64,000 nucleotides of DNA, taken from NCBI RefSeq assembly GCF_010548145.1, contig NZ_JAAGLN010000008.1, forward strand, positions 1-64,000. Direction: 5' to 3'. The position numbers and the translations under genes are program-made. A model generated the notes under the pieces. It was not told the origin of the DNA and searched no databases. It was given only the letters and a program-made list of their open reading frames with translations. The DNA is from Streptomyces sp. SID10853 (GTDB lineage Bacteria > Actinomycetota > Actinomycetes > Streptomycetales > Streptomycetaceae). Below are positions 1-8,320 of the stretch, piece by piece. How positions within the stretch are numbered: position 1 is the first letter of the stretch; each line of letters begins with the position of its first letter.

Positions 1-739
1 CCGGCCGGTGCATCAGGATTTCGCCGCCCCGGGCGCGGACCGCGTCGGCCACGGCGGGCGGCAGGCTGCCGATGCCGCCGTCGAGCCCCATGAAGACCGG
101 GCCGGACGCGGGGGTGGCACGCTCCTGGAGCGAGCGCACGGCGGCACCGAGCGTGGGGTTGCTGCGGGCGGCCTCGTAGAGGGCGGGGACCGCGGCGCGC
201 ATCGAGGTGCGGTAGACGTCTCCCGCGTAGACCCCGCCGAGCAGCGGCTCGACGAGCCGGTCGACGACCTCGCGGCCCATCCGGCCGGCCACGTACTCGC
301 CCAGTGCGATGTCCTCGCCGATCTCGGCGGGCGGCAGTTCGGCGTCCAGGCCGATCCGGCGCAGCCCCTCGTCGGAGAGCACGCCGCCGAGCCCGTCGGG
401 GCCCGCCGGTACGCCCATGACATGGCCGGTGGGCATGGGGGTCAGCGTGCCCCTGTTCCAGAGGGCGGCGCCGCTGGTGGCGGGCGGCTGGAGCGCGTCC
501 GCCAGACCGGCCTCGCGTGCGAGGGCCACGGCTTCGGGGCGCCGGGCGAGCATCGACTCGGCGCCGAGGTCGACCCGTACGCCCTCGATCTCGCCCGTGT
601 GCAGCTTTCCGCCGACCCGGCCGGCGCCCTCCAGGACCGTCACCCGGGCCCCGGTGCCGGCCAGCCGGTGTGCTGCCGCGAGACCCGAGATCCCGCCTCC
701 GATGACGACGACATGGGCCGCACGCGTGTCCGCATTCAT
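1..739 (-). CDS. hemG: Protoporphyrinogen oxidase (HemG/HemY type), 3' end off the window
   Basis: This FAD-dependent oxidase makes protoporphyrin (or coproporphyrin III in the actinobacterial branch) late in haem synthesis. The frame reads leftward from ATG 739. Residues about 9-30 form the FAD-binding Rossmann start (VVVIGGGISGLAAAHRL), followed by the acidic strand end VLEGAGRVGG and then DLGAESMLARRPEA, typical of the HemY family. About 246 residues of a usual ~470 are present, and the C-terminal half lies beyond position 1. It is divergent from the flavoprotein at 896 across about 155 bp that should hold both promoters. hemE lies 1.6 kb away on the same strand, which supports a haem assignment. 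Certain at family level; whether it acts on the coproporphyrinogen or protoporphyrinogen form cannot be told here. Confidence 0.9.
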   Translation of the reverse strand, partial: MNADTRAAHVVVIGGGISGLAAAHRLAGTGARVTVLEGAGRVGGKLHTGEIEGVRVDLGAESMLARRPEAVALAREAGLADALQPPATSGAALWNRGTLTPMPTGHVMGVPAGPDGLGGVLSDEGLRRIGLDAELPPAEIGEDIALGEYVAGRMGREVVDRLVEPLLGGVYAGDVYRTSMRAAVPALYEAARSNPTLGAAVRSLQERATPASGPVFMGLDGGIGSLPPAVADAVRARGGEILMHRP

Positions 740-895
740 GCCCCCACTCTCTCAAACCCGTTCCGGGGGCCGGACGTGACGGTTCGGAATCAGTGGCGTG
801 GGGCGGTGTTCCGCCTCCCGCGCACGTACCGTCCAGGAGGAGTCCGGAGCGGGAAGTCCCGCCCCGGAGCGGCGACAGTCCCGGAGGGAAGCGCA

Positions 896-2275
896 ATGGC
901 AGCGGAGCGACTGGTGGTCATCGGCGGGGACGCGGCGGGCATGTCCGCCGCGTCCAGGGCCCGCAGGCTCAAGGGCCCGGATGAGCTGGAGATCACCGCC
1001 TTCGAGCGCGGCCGCTTCACCTCGTTCTCCGCGTGCGGCATCCCCTACTGGGTGGGCGGCGAGGTCGGTGAGCGCGACGACCTCGTGGCACGCACCCCCG
1101 AGGACCACCGTGCGCGCTCGATCGATCTGCGGATGCGGACCGAGGTGACGGAGATCGACGTCGGCGGGCAGCGGGTGCACGCCCGCGACCTGGAGTCGGG
1201 CGCGGCCGGCTGGACCCCGTACGACAAGCTCGTCATCGCGACGGGGGCGCGCCCGGTGCGCCCTCCGCTGCCCGGTATCGAAGCGCCGGGCGTGCACGGC
1301 GTACAGACACTGGGCGACGGCCAGGCCCTGATCGACGCGCTGCGCGCGGCGTCCGGCAGCCGGGCCGTCATCGTCGGGGCCGGGTACATCGGCGTCGAGA
1401 TGGCGGAGGCGCTCCTGCACCGCGGGTACGAGGTGACGGTCCTGACCCGCGCCGCCCAGCCGATGTCCACACTCGACCCGGACATGGGCAGGCTGGTCCA
1501 CGACGCGATGGACGGCATGGGCATCACCACGGTGACCGGCGCCGAGGTCACCGCGATCCGTACCGACGAGCGGGGCCGGGCCCGCGCGGTCGCCACCGGG
1601 GACACCGAATACCCGGCGGACATCGTGGTCCTGGGGATCGGTGTGGAGCCGCAGACCGACCTGGCGGCCGCCGCCGGGCTGCCGCTGGGCGAGTACGGCG
1701 GGCTGCTGACGGATCCGTCGATGCGGGTGCGCGGCCACGAGAACATCTGGGCGGGCGGCGACTGCGTCGAGGTGCTCGACCTGGTCTCCGGCCGCACCCG
1801 GCACATCGCGCTCGGCACGCACGCGAACAAGCACGGCCAGATCATCGGCGCCAACGCGGGCGGTGACTACGGCACCTTTCCCGGTGTCGTGGGCACCGCG
1901 GTGAGCAAGGTGTGCGATCTGGAGATCGCCAGGACCGGGCTGCGCGAGAAGGACGCGGACGCGGCCGGGCTGCGGTACGTCACGGCGACCATCGAGTCGA
2001 CGAACAGCGCGGGCTACTACCCGGGCGCGGCCCTGATGACGGTGAAGATGCTCGCCGAGCTGCGGACCGGGCGGCTGCTCGGCACCCAGATCGTGGGGCG
2101 GCAGGGCGCGGCGAAGCGGGTGGACATCGCGGCCGTCGCGCTGACCGCGGGGATGACGGTGGAGCAGATGGTCGCGCTCGACCTGGGGTACGCGCCGCCG
2201 TTCTCACCGGTGTGGGACCCGGTGCTGGTCGCGGCGCGGAAGGCGGTCACCGAGGTGCGCGGGGCGGGCGCGTAG
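896..2275 (+). CDS. FAD-dependent pyridine nucleotide-disulfide oxidoreductase, CoA-disulfide reductase-like
   Basis: A 459-residue flavoprotein. ATG 896 is preceded by GGAGG at 882-886; the open frame extends further upstream but without family similarity. It has an FAD Rossmann motif at the N-terminus (VVIGGDAAGMSAASRAR), a single catalytic-type cysteine at about residue 43 in SFSACGIPYWVGG, an NAD(P)H Rossmann motif near residue 157 (RAVIVGAGYIGVEMAEAL), the second FAD motif IWAGGDCVEV, and a C-terminal dimerisation domain. The one-cysteine pattern is that of CoA-disulfide reductases and NADH oxidases rather than the CxxxxC of lipoamide dehydrogenases. A role in thiol redox balance or peroxide handling is inferred. 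It converges with hemE. Confidence 0.85.
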   Translation: MAAERLVVIGGDAAGMSAASRARRLKGPDELEITAFERGRFTSFSACGIPYWVGGEVGERDDLVARTPEDHRARSIDLRMRTEVTEIDVGGQRVHARDLESGAAGWTPYDKLVIATGARPVRPPLPGIEAPGVHGVQTLGDGQALIDALRAASGSRAVIVGAGYIGVEMAEALLHRGYEVTVLTRAAQPMSTLDPDMGRLVHDAMDGMGITTVTGAEVTAIRTDERGRARAVATGDTEYPADIVVLGIGVEPQTDLAAAAGLPLGEYGGLLTDPSMRVRGHENIWAGGDCVEVLDLVSGRTRHIALGTHANKHGQIIGANAGGDYGTFPGVVGTAVSKVCDLEIARTGLREKDADAAGLRYVTATIESTNSAGYYPGAALMTVKMLAELRTGRLLGTQIVGRQGAAKRVDIAAVALTAGMTVEQMVALDLGYAPPFSPVWDPVLVAARKAVTEVRGAGA

Positions 2276-2324
2276 GGCCCGGCGGTCACGCTCGGGCGCA
2301 GGCCCTTGGCCCGGCGATCACGTT

Positions 2325-2364
2325 CCCGGTGCGGTGGACGGTACGTGCCGCCCGCCGCACCGGG
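2325..2364. terminator. Hairpin between convergent oxidoreductase and hemE genes
   Basis: Perfect 10-bp arms (CCCGGTGCGG and CCGCACCGGG) flank a 20-nt loop, midway between the stop at 2275 and the hemE stop at 2378. No T-run is present, as is usual in Streptomyces. Its location between convergent genes suggests a bidirectional terminator. Confidence 0.6.
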
Positions 2365-2377
2365 AGCGTACGGAGCT

Positions 2378-3442
2378 TCAGCGGGCCGTACGGGTGTGGA
2401 CGTGCTCCACCAGCCGGGTCAGCGCGTCGGGGTCGGTCGTCGGCAGGACGCCGTGACCGAGGTTGAAGACATGCCCTTCGAGCCCCTCGGCCGCGGCCAG
2501 CACCTCGTCCGCCTTGGCCGCGACGGCCTGCGGGGTGGAGAAGAGGACAGCCGGGTCGAGGTTGCCCTGGAGCGCCTTGCCGGGGCCGACCCGGCGGGCG
2601 GCCTCGTCCAGCGGCACCCGCCAGTCGACGCCGACGACATCCGCGCCGGCCTCGCCCATCAGCCCGAGCAGCTCGCCGGTGCCGACACCGAAGTGGATGC
2701 GCGGCACACCGTACGGAGCCACCGCGTCGAAGACCTTCGCCGAAGCGGGCAGCACCGAGCGCCGGTAGTCGGCCGGGGCGAGCGCCCCCACCCAGGAGTC
2801 GAAGAGCTGGACGGCGCTCGCGCCCGCCTCGATCTGGATACGGAGGAAGGCGGAGGTGATGTCGGCGAGCCGGTCGAGCAGGTCGGCCCAGAGCTCCGGG
2901 TCGCCGTACATCATCGCCTTGGTGTTCTCGTGGTTGCGGGACGGGCCGCCCTCCACGAGGTAGCTGGCGAGCGTGAAGGGCGCACCGGCGAAGCCGATGA
3001 GCGGTGTCCCGCCCAGCTCGGCCGTGAGCATGCCCATCGCCTCGGTGACGTACCAGACGTCGGCGGGCTCCAGGTCGCGCAGCTGCGCGAGGTCGGCGCG
3101 GGTGCGGACCGGCCGGGCGATCACCGGGCCCACCCCGGGCTTGATGTCGAGGTCGATCCCGATGGCCTTGAGCGGTACGACGATGTCGCTGAAGTAGACC
3201 GCGGCGTCCACCTTGTGGCGGCGGACCGGCTGGAGGGTGATCTCGGTGACCATGTCGGGCCGCGCGCACGAGTCGAGCATGGCCGTCCCCTCCCGCACCT
3301 TCAGGTACTCGGGGAGTGAGCGCCCGGCCTGCCGCATGAACCAGACAGGGGTGTAGGGCACCGGCTCACGCCTGCACGCCTTGAGGAAGACCGAGTCGGC
3401 CGGGGGGTTCTGGGCGCCCATGGGGCGGTCGTTGGCACTCAC
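2378..3442 (-). CDS. hemE: Uroporphyrinogen decarboxylase
   Basis: This cytosolic enzyme decarboxylates uroporphyrinogen III four times to coproporphyrinogen III. The 354-residue protein has the family length. The N-terminal signature [15 protein letters not shown] (about residues 31-45) carries the substrate-binding arginine region. [13 protein letters not shown] provides the catalytic aspartate region, and [14 protein letters not shown] and the GVDWR-to-GNLDP motifs follow. The start is GTG 3442; an in-frame ATG lies seven codons later, so the exact N-terminus is open. hemG is on the same strand further on. In many actinobacteria hemE, hemG and hemQ are neighbours, so hemQ is expected just left of the window. 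Confidence 0.96.
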   Translation of the reverse strand: MSANDRPMGAQNPPADSVFLKACRREPVPYTPVWFMRQAGRSLPEYLKVREGTAMLDSCARPDMVTEITLQPVRRHKVDAAVYFSDIVVPLKAIGIDLDIKPGVGPVIARPVRTRADLAQLRDLEPADVWYVTEAMGMLTAELGGTPLIGFAGAPFTLASYLVEGGPSRNHENTKAMMYGDPELWADLLDRLADITSAFLRIQIEAGASAVQLFDSWVGALAPADYRRSVLPASAKVFDAVAPYGVPRIHFGVGTGELLGLMGEAGADVVGVDWRVPLDEAARRVGPGKALQGNLDPAVLFSTPQAVAAKADEVLAAAEGLEGHVFNLGHGVLPTTDPDALTRLVEHVHTRTAR

Positions 3443-3534
3443 GCCGAGAAGTTTCGCATGAGCGGGGGAAGCGGTTGCCCCCGGCAGGGTGTCCTTCCCC
3501 CCGCAACTGCCTCGTTCCGCCTAGTCTTCCCGGC

Positions 3535-4185
3535 ATGGCTGCGGCTCAAGGACGATTTTCAGATGGCGCTGACGAAATGAACAGCACGGAGACGGACACC
3601 GTCCCGCCCGCCTTCAGGCAGGCGGTCGACGCCCTGCAGTCGGCGCGCCTGCGTCCGGAGATGGAGATCGACCCGACCAAGCCGCCGCGCAAGCTCGCGC
3701 CGTACGCGTACGCGCTGGAGGCCGCGGTCGTCGAGAACGACAACGACCTGGCCGACGGCAGGCTCGTCCTGCTGCACGACCCGGCCGGGCACGACGCCTG
3801 GCAGGGCTCCTTCCGGCTGGTGACCCTCGTCCGGGCGGAGCTGGAACCCGAGATGGCCGCCGACCCGCTGCTGCCCGAGGTCTGCTGGTCGTGGCTGACC
3901 GGGGCGCTGCAGGGGCGAGGACTGTCGTACGGGGAGGCCAGCGGCACCGTCACCCGCGCCGGGTCGCACTATTTCGGCGGTCTCGCGGAGCGCAAGCCGG
4001 CCACCCAGATCGAGATCCGGGCGTCCTGGACCCCGCGCGAGGGCCTGGGCGGGGTGCCGGACGCCGGGGCGCATCTGGCCGCCTGGTGCGATCTGCTGTG
4101 CCAGATCGCCGGACTGCCGCCGGTCGGGCCCCCGGACGCCGGAGTGGTCTCGCTGCCGCAGCGGCGCGGACCGCGCACGCACTGA
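3535..4185 (+). CDS. DUF3000 domain protein
   Basis: A 216-residue soluble protein of the actinobacterial DUF3000 family, whose function is unknown. I recognise the family from the internal stretch DPTKPPRKLAPYAYAL (about residues 42-57), the LVLLHDPAGHDAWQGSFRLVTLV segment and the C-terminal AWCDLLCQIAGLPP. ATG 3535 sits 7 nt after TAGTCT (3522-3527), so the mRNA may be leaderless; I see no Shine-Dalgarno sequence. An earlier GTG-type extension reads as low-complexity sequence and was discarded. It is divergent from hemE across about 90 bp, a pairing I remember in other Streptomyces. Confidence 0.8.
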   Translation: MAAAQGRFSDGADEMNSTETDTVPPAFRQAVDALQSARLRPEMEIDPTKPPRKLAPYAYALEAAVVENDNDLADGRLVLLHDPAGHDAWQGSFRLVTLVRAELEPEMAADPLLPEVCWSWLTGALQGRGLSYGEASGTVTRAGSHYFGGLAERKPATQIEIRASWTPREGLGGVPDAGAHLAAWCDLLCQIAGLPPVGPPDAGVVSLPQRRGPRTH

Positions 4186-4612
4186 CCCGCACCCGCACGT
4201 CCTGACACCCACCCACACACGCCCGCACCCTGGCGTACGCGCTGACACGCACTGATACATGCACCGGCACACACGGGCACAGGCGGACGGGTGGTCGCGC
4301 GGTGGCGCACGGACCGTCGCTCCGGCAACCACTCCCCCGCGTACGCCCGCGCACTACCCGAGGCCCCGGTCCGCGCGCCGCGTGACGCGCCGATCGACGC
4401 AACCCCCGCACGAACAGCGACTTCGCGGACGCGGGCATCTTTCGAATGATCGGTCAGGCATCCGATTTGCCCGAATTGTTACTCACTAATTCGTGATCAT
4501 TCTCTAAAGGCAAGCGGGTTTGCTGCCGAAGAAGTCTGTGACCCTTCAAGCACGGTTCGCCCCCGGCTCTTCCCCCGGCCGGCACTCGTTCCGCACCTTC
4601 CCAGGAGGCCTG
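4186..4612. other. Non-coding gap with nested inverted repeats before the response regulator
   Basis: No convincing gene is visible. The first 150 bp is rich in CA-type alternating sequence. An AT-richer patch follows at about 4440-4510 holding two nested inverted repeats: GAATGATC (4444-4451) with GATCATTC (4495-4502), and inside it CGAATT (4472-4477) with AATTCG (4488-4493). This is probably the control region of the regulator starting at 4613. Confidence 0.5.
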
Positions 4613-5269
4613 GTGTCCGTTCTCCTTGAGCAGCCCGCAAGCCTGGTCGCCTACCGCCCGAACAAGCCGACGGCCATGGTCGTCGTGGCCGACCCACGCG
4701 TCCGCTCCACCGTCACCCGCCATCTGTGGGCCCTTGGAGTACGTGACGTCATCGAGGCATCGTCCATCGCGGAGGCCCGTCCCCGCGTCGGCAAACCACG
4801 TGACATCTGCGTGGCCGACGTCCACCTGCCCGACGGTTCCGGGCTGACCCTGCTGTCCGAGACCCGGGCCGCAGGCTGGCCCAACGGTCTGGCACTGTCC
4901 GCCGCCGACGACATCGGCGCCGTGCGCAACGCCCTCGCGGGCGGCGTCAAGGGCTATGTCGTCACCGGCACCCGCAACAACATCGGCCATCCCACCCGGC
5001 CCGGTGCCGCCCCCATCGGCGCCGCCCGGATGCAGCGCCGCCCCCCGGGTACCCCGAGCCACCCGGGCGGCTACCGCGAGCTCTCCGGCCGTGAGGTCGA
5101 GGTGCTGCGCCTGGTCGCCGAAGGCCAGTCCAACAAGGCCATCGGCGTCTCCATGGGGCTCTCGGCCCTCACCGTCAAGAGCCACCTCGCCCGCATCGCG
5201 CGCAAGCTCGGCACGGGCGACAGGGCCGGGATGGTCGCGGTGGCACTCCGTACCGGAATCATCCACTGA
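4613..5269 (+). CDS. Orphan NarL/LuxR-type response regulator
   Basis: A 218-residue two-domain regulator. GTG 4613 is preceded by AGGAGG at 4603-4608, which decides the start over the longer open frame. The N-terminal receiver (about residues 15-125) keeps one acidic-pocket aspartate in VVVADPRVR, the phospho-acceptor aspartate in CVADVHLPDGSG and the lysine in GGVKGYVV. A proline/glycine-rich linker follows. The C-terminal LuxR HTH (about 150-210) reads LSGREVEVLRLVAEGQSNKAIGVSMG. No sensor kinase is adjacent, so its input is unknown. The receiver is divergent around the Thr/Ser switch position, which may mean atypical activation. Confidence 0.85.
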   Translation: MSVLLEQPASLVAYRPNKPTAMVVVADPRVRSTVTRHLWALGVRDVIEASSIAEARPRVGKPRDICVADVHLPDGSGLTLLSETRAAGWPNGLALSAADDIGAVRNALAGGVKGYVVTGTRNNIGHPTRPGAAPIGAARMQRRPPGTPSHPGGYRELSGREVEVLRLVAEGQSNKAIGVSMGLSALTVKSHLARIARKLGTGDRAGMVAVALRTGIIH

Positions 5270-5387
5270 CCCGGTCCGCCCGGCAGGGCGGCCCGTGACA
5301 CGGCACTGACTGGTTTCAGCCCCCTCGGCACCCGTCGACGCAGCGTTACGTCGGCGGGTGCTGTGTGTTCACCGATACCCTTGACGG

Positions 5388-6671
5388 GTGACCGACGCTC
5401 AAGAGACCGCAGCAGAGACAGCACTGCGAACCACCGGGGGCGCTCCCCCGGCCGACGTCGAACAGGCGCCGATCCCCTTGCTGGAGCCCCGCGAGGGCAT
5501 TCCGCCGGTGGTTGCCACCGATGAGGCACTGGCCGATGTCGTCGCGGCGTTCGCCGCGGGGACCGGGCCTGTCGCCGTCGACGCCGAGCGCGCGTCCGGC
5601 TACCGGTACGGCCAGCGCGCCTATCTGGTGCAGCTGCGCCGCGAGGGCGCGGGCAGCGCGCTCGTCGACCCGGTCGGCTGCCCCGACCTCTCCGCCCTCG
5701 GCGCGGCCATCGCCGACGCCGAGTGGGTGCTGCACGCCGCCACGCAGGACCTCCCCTGCCTGCGGGAAATAGGCATGATTCCCAGCCGGATCTTCGACAC
5801 CGAGCTGGCCGGGCGCCTGGCGGGCTTCCCGCGGGTCGGCCTCGGCGCGATGGTCGAGAGCGTGCTCGGCTTCACACTGGAGAAGGGCCACTCGGCGGTC
5901 GACTGGTCGACCCGGCCGCTGCCCGAGCCCTGGCTGCGCTATGCCGCGCTCGACGTGGAGCTGCTGGTGGACCTCCGGGACGCCCTGGAGGAGGAGCTGG
6001 ACCGGCAGGGGAAGCTGGGCTGGGCGATGGAGGAGTTCGACGCCATCGCGTCGGCGCCGCCCGCCCCGCCGCGCAAGGACCCCTGGCGCCGCACGTCGGG
6101 GATGCACAAGGTCCGCAGGCGCCGTCAGATGGCGGTCGTACGGGAGCTGTGGACCACCCGGGACGCGGTGGCGCAGCGGCGCGACGTCTCCCCCGGGAAG
6201 GTCCTCGGCGACGGTGCCATCGTCGAGGCGGCCCTCGGCCTCCCGGTGAATCTCCAGGAGCTCACCGCGCTGCCCGGTTTCGGCCACCGTATGGGCAAGC
6301 GCCAGCTGGAACAGTGGCAGGCCGCCGTCGACCGGGCCAAGGCGCTCCCGGACGCCGCGCTTCCGCAGCCGGGCCGGCAGGTGGCGGGACCGCCGCCGCC
6401 GCGCGCCTGGGCCGACAAGGACCCGGCGGCCGCGGCCCGGCTCTCCGCGGCGCGGGCGGCCGTGTCGGCCCTCGCCGATGAACTGAACATGCCGCAGGAG
6501 AATCTGATGACCCCGGACACGGTGCGCCGGGTGTGCTGGGAGCCGCCGCGCGAGCGGACGGTGGAGAAGGTCTCGGCGGTCCTCGCCGGGCTCGGCGCGC
6601 GGAACTGGCAGATCGAGCAGGTCGCCCCACTGCTGACCGCCGCGGTCCAGGACCCGCCCGCCCAGAGCTGA
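5388..6671 (+). CDS. rnd: RNase D-like 3'-5' exonuclease with HRDC domain
   Basis: A 427-residue ribonuclease D family protein thought to trim 3' ends of structured RNAs such as tRNA precursors. The DEDDy exonuclease domain (about residues 35-210) shows motif I in VAVDAERAS, motif II around LHAATQDLPCL and motif III in YAALDVELLVDL with the catalytic tyrosine spacing. The HRDC domain (about 240-325) contains VLGDGAIVEAALGLP and LPGFGHRMGKRQ. GTG 5388 lies 6 nt after TACCCT (5376-5381) with no Shine-Dalgarno sequence, so a leaderless transcript is likely. It follows the response regulator on the same strand after 118 bp. Confidence 0.92.
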   Translation: MTDAQETAAETALRTTGGAPPADVEQAPIPLLEPREGIPPVVATDEALADVVAAFAAGTGPVAVDAERASGYRYGQRAYLVQLRREGAGSALVDPVGCPDLSALGAAIADAEWVLHAATQDLPCLREIGMIPSRIFDTELAGRLAGFPRVGLGAMVESVLGFTLEKGHSAVDWSTRPLPEPWLRYAALDVELLVDLRDALEEELDRQGKLGWAMEEFDAIASAPPAPPRKDPWRRTSGMHKVRRRRQMAVVRELWTTRDAVAQRRDVSPGKVLGDGAIVEAALGLPVNLQELTALPGFGHRMGKRQLEQWQAAVDRAKALPDAALPQPGRQVAGPPPPRAWADKDPAAAARLSAARAAVSALADELNMPQENLMTPDTVRRVCWEPPRERTVEKVSAVLAGLGARNWQIEQVAPLLTAAVQDPPAQS

Positions 6672-7090
6672 CGCCCCGGGTCTGCGGCGAGGCCGCCGCG
6701 GACCCGGACATCACCACCCCCTGCGTCCGGTACGTCCGGCAGCCGGTGGACCACGCGCACGCCGAAGGGCCGGACATCGGCGGACACGACCCGTGCCCGC
6801 GGGGCTTCGACTGCCCAACTCCGGACAAGTAGAGCGGACTGCCCGATCTCTCCGGCTCGGAGAAGACCGGGTAACCGCTATTTCTGGCCGAATTCCAGAA
6901 CACCCAGGTCCTGGACCTGGCCGTCGGCGACGCCGGGGGCTCCTTCACTGCTCCGTCCGGCGTGTGACCTTCGACGCTCCCGCCCCAAGGACTGGGCAGC
7001 ATGGTTACCCGTGGGTAGCATGGCCTTGTGCAGCGCGCCCCGGCGTGCCCGCAGCAGCAGTGCCATCCCGCACCCTGGAGGAGAGCCATC
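6672..7090. other. Non-coding gap carrying the fadAB control region
   Basis: About 420 bp without a convincing gene. Frames that cross it have no family similarity. Its right end holds an inverted repeat (7004-7019) overlapping a candidate -10 box, described separately. The rest shows nothing I can name. Confidence 0.5.
7004..7021 (+). promoter_or_regulatory. Inverted repeat overlapping the fadAB -10 region
   Basis: GTTACCC (7004-7010), two bases, then GGGTAGC (7013-7019) form a near-perfect repeat with one mismatch. TAGCAT at 7016-7021 fits a Streptomyces -10 box, so a protein bound here would block transcription. It lies 70 bp before the fadA start. A fatty-acid-responsive TetR-type repressor is a reasonable guess, but no such gene is adjacent. 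Confidence 0.4.
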
Positions 7091-8320
7091 GTGCCTCGTA
7101 CCATCCGGGACGTCGTCTTCGTCGACGGCGTCCGCACCCCGTTCGGCAAAGCGGGCCCGAAGGGCATCTACCACGAGACCCGCGCCGACGATCTCGTCGT
7201 GAAGGCGATCCGGGAGCTGCTGCGCCGCAACCCGGATCTCGACCCCGCGAAGATCGACGAGGTGGCCATCGCGGCCACCACGCAGATCGGCGACCAGGGG
7301 CTGACCCTCGGGCGCACCGCGGGCATCCTGGCCGGGCTGCCGCAGTCCGTGCCCGGCTTCTCCGTCGACCGCATGTGCGCGGGCGCCATGACCGCCGTGA
7401 CCGCGACCGCAGGATCGATCGCCTTCGGCGCGTACGACATCGTCCTCGCGGGCGGCGTCGAGCACATGGGACGCCACCCGATGGGCGAGGGCGTCGACCC
7501 GAACCCGCGGTTCGTCTCCGAGAAGCTGGTCGACGAGTCCGCCCTCTTCATGGGCATGACCGCGGAGAACCTGCACGACCGCTACCCGACCATCACCAAG
7601 CAGCGCACCGACGAGTACGCGGTGCGCTCGCAGGAGAAGGCCGCCAAGGCGTACGCCAACGGCAAGATCCAGCAGGACCTGGTGCCCGTGTCGGTGCGCC
7701 GTACCAACCCCGAGGCCGGCGAGACCGGCTGGGGCCTGGCCACCGCCGACGAGCCGATGCGTCCGGGCACCAGCCTGGAGTCGCTCGCCGGTCTCAAGAC
7801 GCCGTTCCGTGCGCACGGCCGGGTCACCGCCGGCAACGCCGCGGGGCTCAACGACGGCGCCACCGCCTCGCTGCTCGCGTCCGAGGAGACCGCGCGCGAG
7901 CTCGGGCTGCCGGTCAGGATGCGTCTGGTGTCGTACGCGTACGCGGGTGTCGAGCCCGAGGTCATGGGGTACGGCCCGATCCCGTCGACCGAGAAGGCCC
8001 TCGCCAAGGCCGGCCTCTCCATCGACGACATCGGCCTCTTCGAGATCAATGAGGCGTTCGCCGTCCAGGTGCTCGCCTTCCTGGAGCACTACGGCATCGC
8101 CGACGACGACGCGCGGGTCAACCAGTACGGCGGCGCCATCGCCTTCGGTCACCCCCTCGCCTCGTCCGGTGTGCGGCTGATGACGCAGCTGGCGCGGCAG
8201 TTCGAGGAGCAGCCCGAGGTCCGCTACGGCCTGACCACCATGTGTGTCGGCTTCGGTATGGGCGCATCGGTCATCTGGGAGAACCCCCACTTCGACACCA
8301 CCGCCGGAGGCACCAAGTGA
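7091..8320 (+). CDS. fadA: Acetyl-CoA C-acyltransferase (3-ketoacyl-CoA thiolase)
   Basis: A 409-residue thiolase that cleaves 3-ketoacyl-CoA in beta-oxidation. GTG 7091 follows a GGAGGAG ribosome site about 8 nt upstream. The acyl-accepting cysteine sits in SVDRMCAGAMTAV (about residue 95). The catalytic histidine is in AIAFGHPLASSG, and the second cysteine in TTMCVGFGMGAS near the C-terminus. NEAFAVQVLAF is the usual loop. The last codon overlaps the start of fadB (GTGA at 8317-8320), so the two are translationally coupled and probably form the alpha2beta2 multifunctional complex. Confidence 0.95.
   Translation: MPRTIRDVVFVDGVRTPFGKAGPKGIYHETRADDLVVKAIRELLRRNPDLDPAKIDEVAIAATTQIGDQGLTLGRTAGILAGLPQSVPGFSVDRMCAGAMTAVTATAGSIAFGAYDIVLAGGVEHMGRHPMGEGVDPNPRFVSEKLVDESALFMGMTAENLHDRYPTITKQRTDEYAVRSQEKAAKAYANGKIQQDLVPVSVRRTNPEAGETGWGLATADEPMRPGTSLESLAGLKTPFRAHGRVTAGNAAGLNDGATASLLASEETARELGLPVRMRLVSYAYAGVEPEVMGYGPIPSTEKALAKAGLSIDDIGLFEINEAFAVQVLAFLEHYGIADDDARVNQYGGAIAFGHPLASSGVRLMTQLARQFEEQPEVRYGLTTMCVGFGMGASVIWENPHFDTTAGGTK

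Noticed and set aside
13-423. Minus-strand frame of 136 codons at the left edge
   Set aside because: It is the wrong frame of hemG. The correct frame runs through 739 and shows the FAD motif and family sequence.
8-2275. A 755-codon open frame covering hemG and the flavoprotein
   Set aside because: Only the part from ATG 896 matches a family and has a ribosome site; upstream it is the antisense shadow of hemG.
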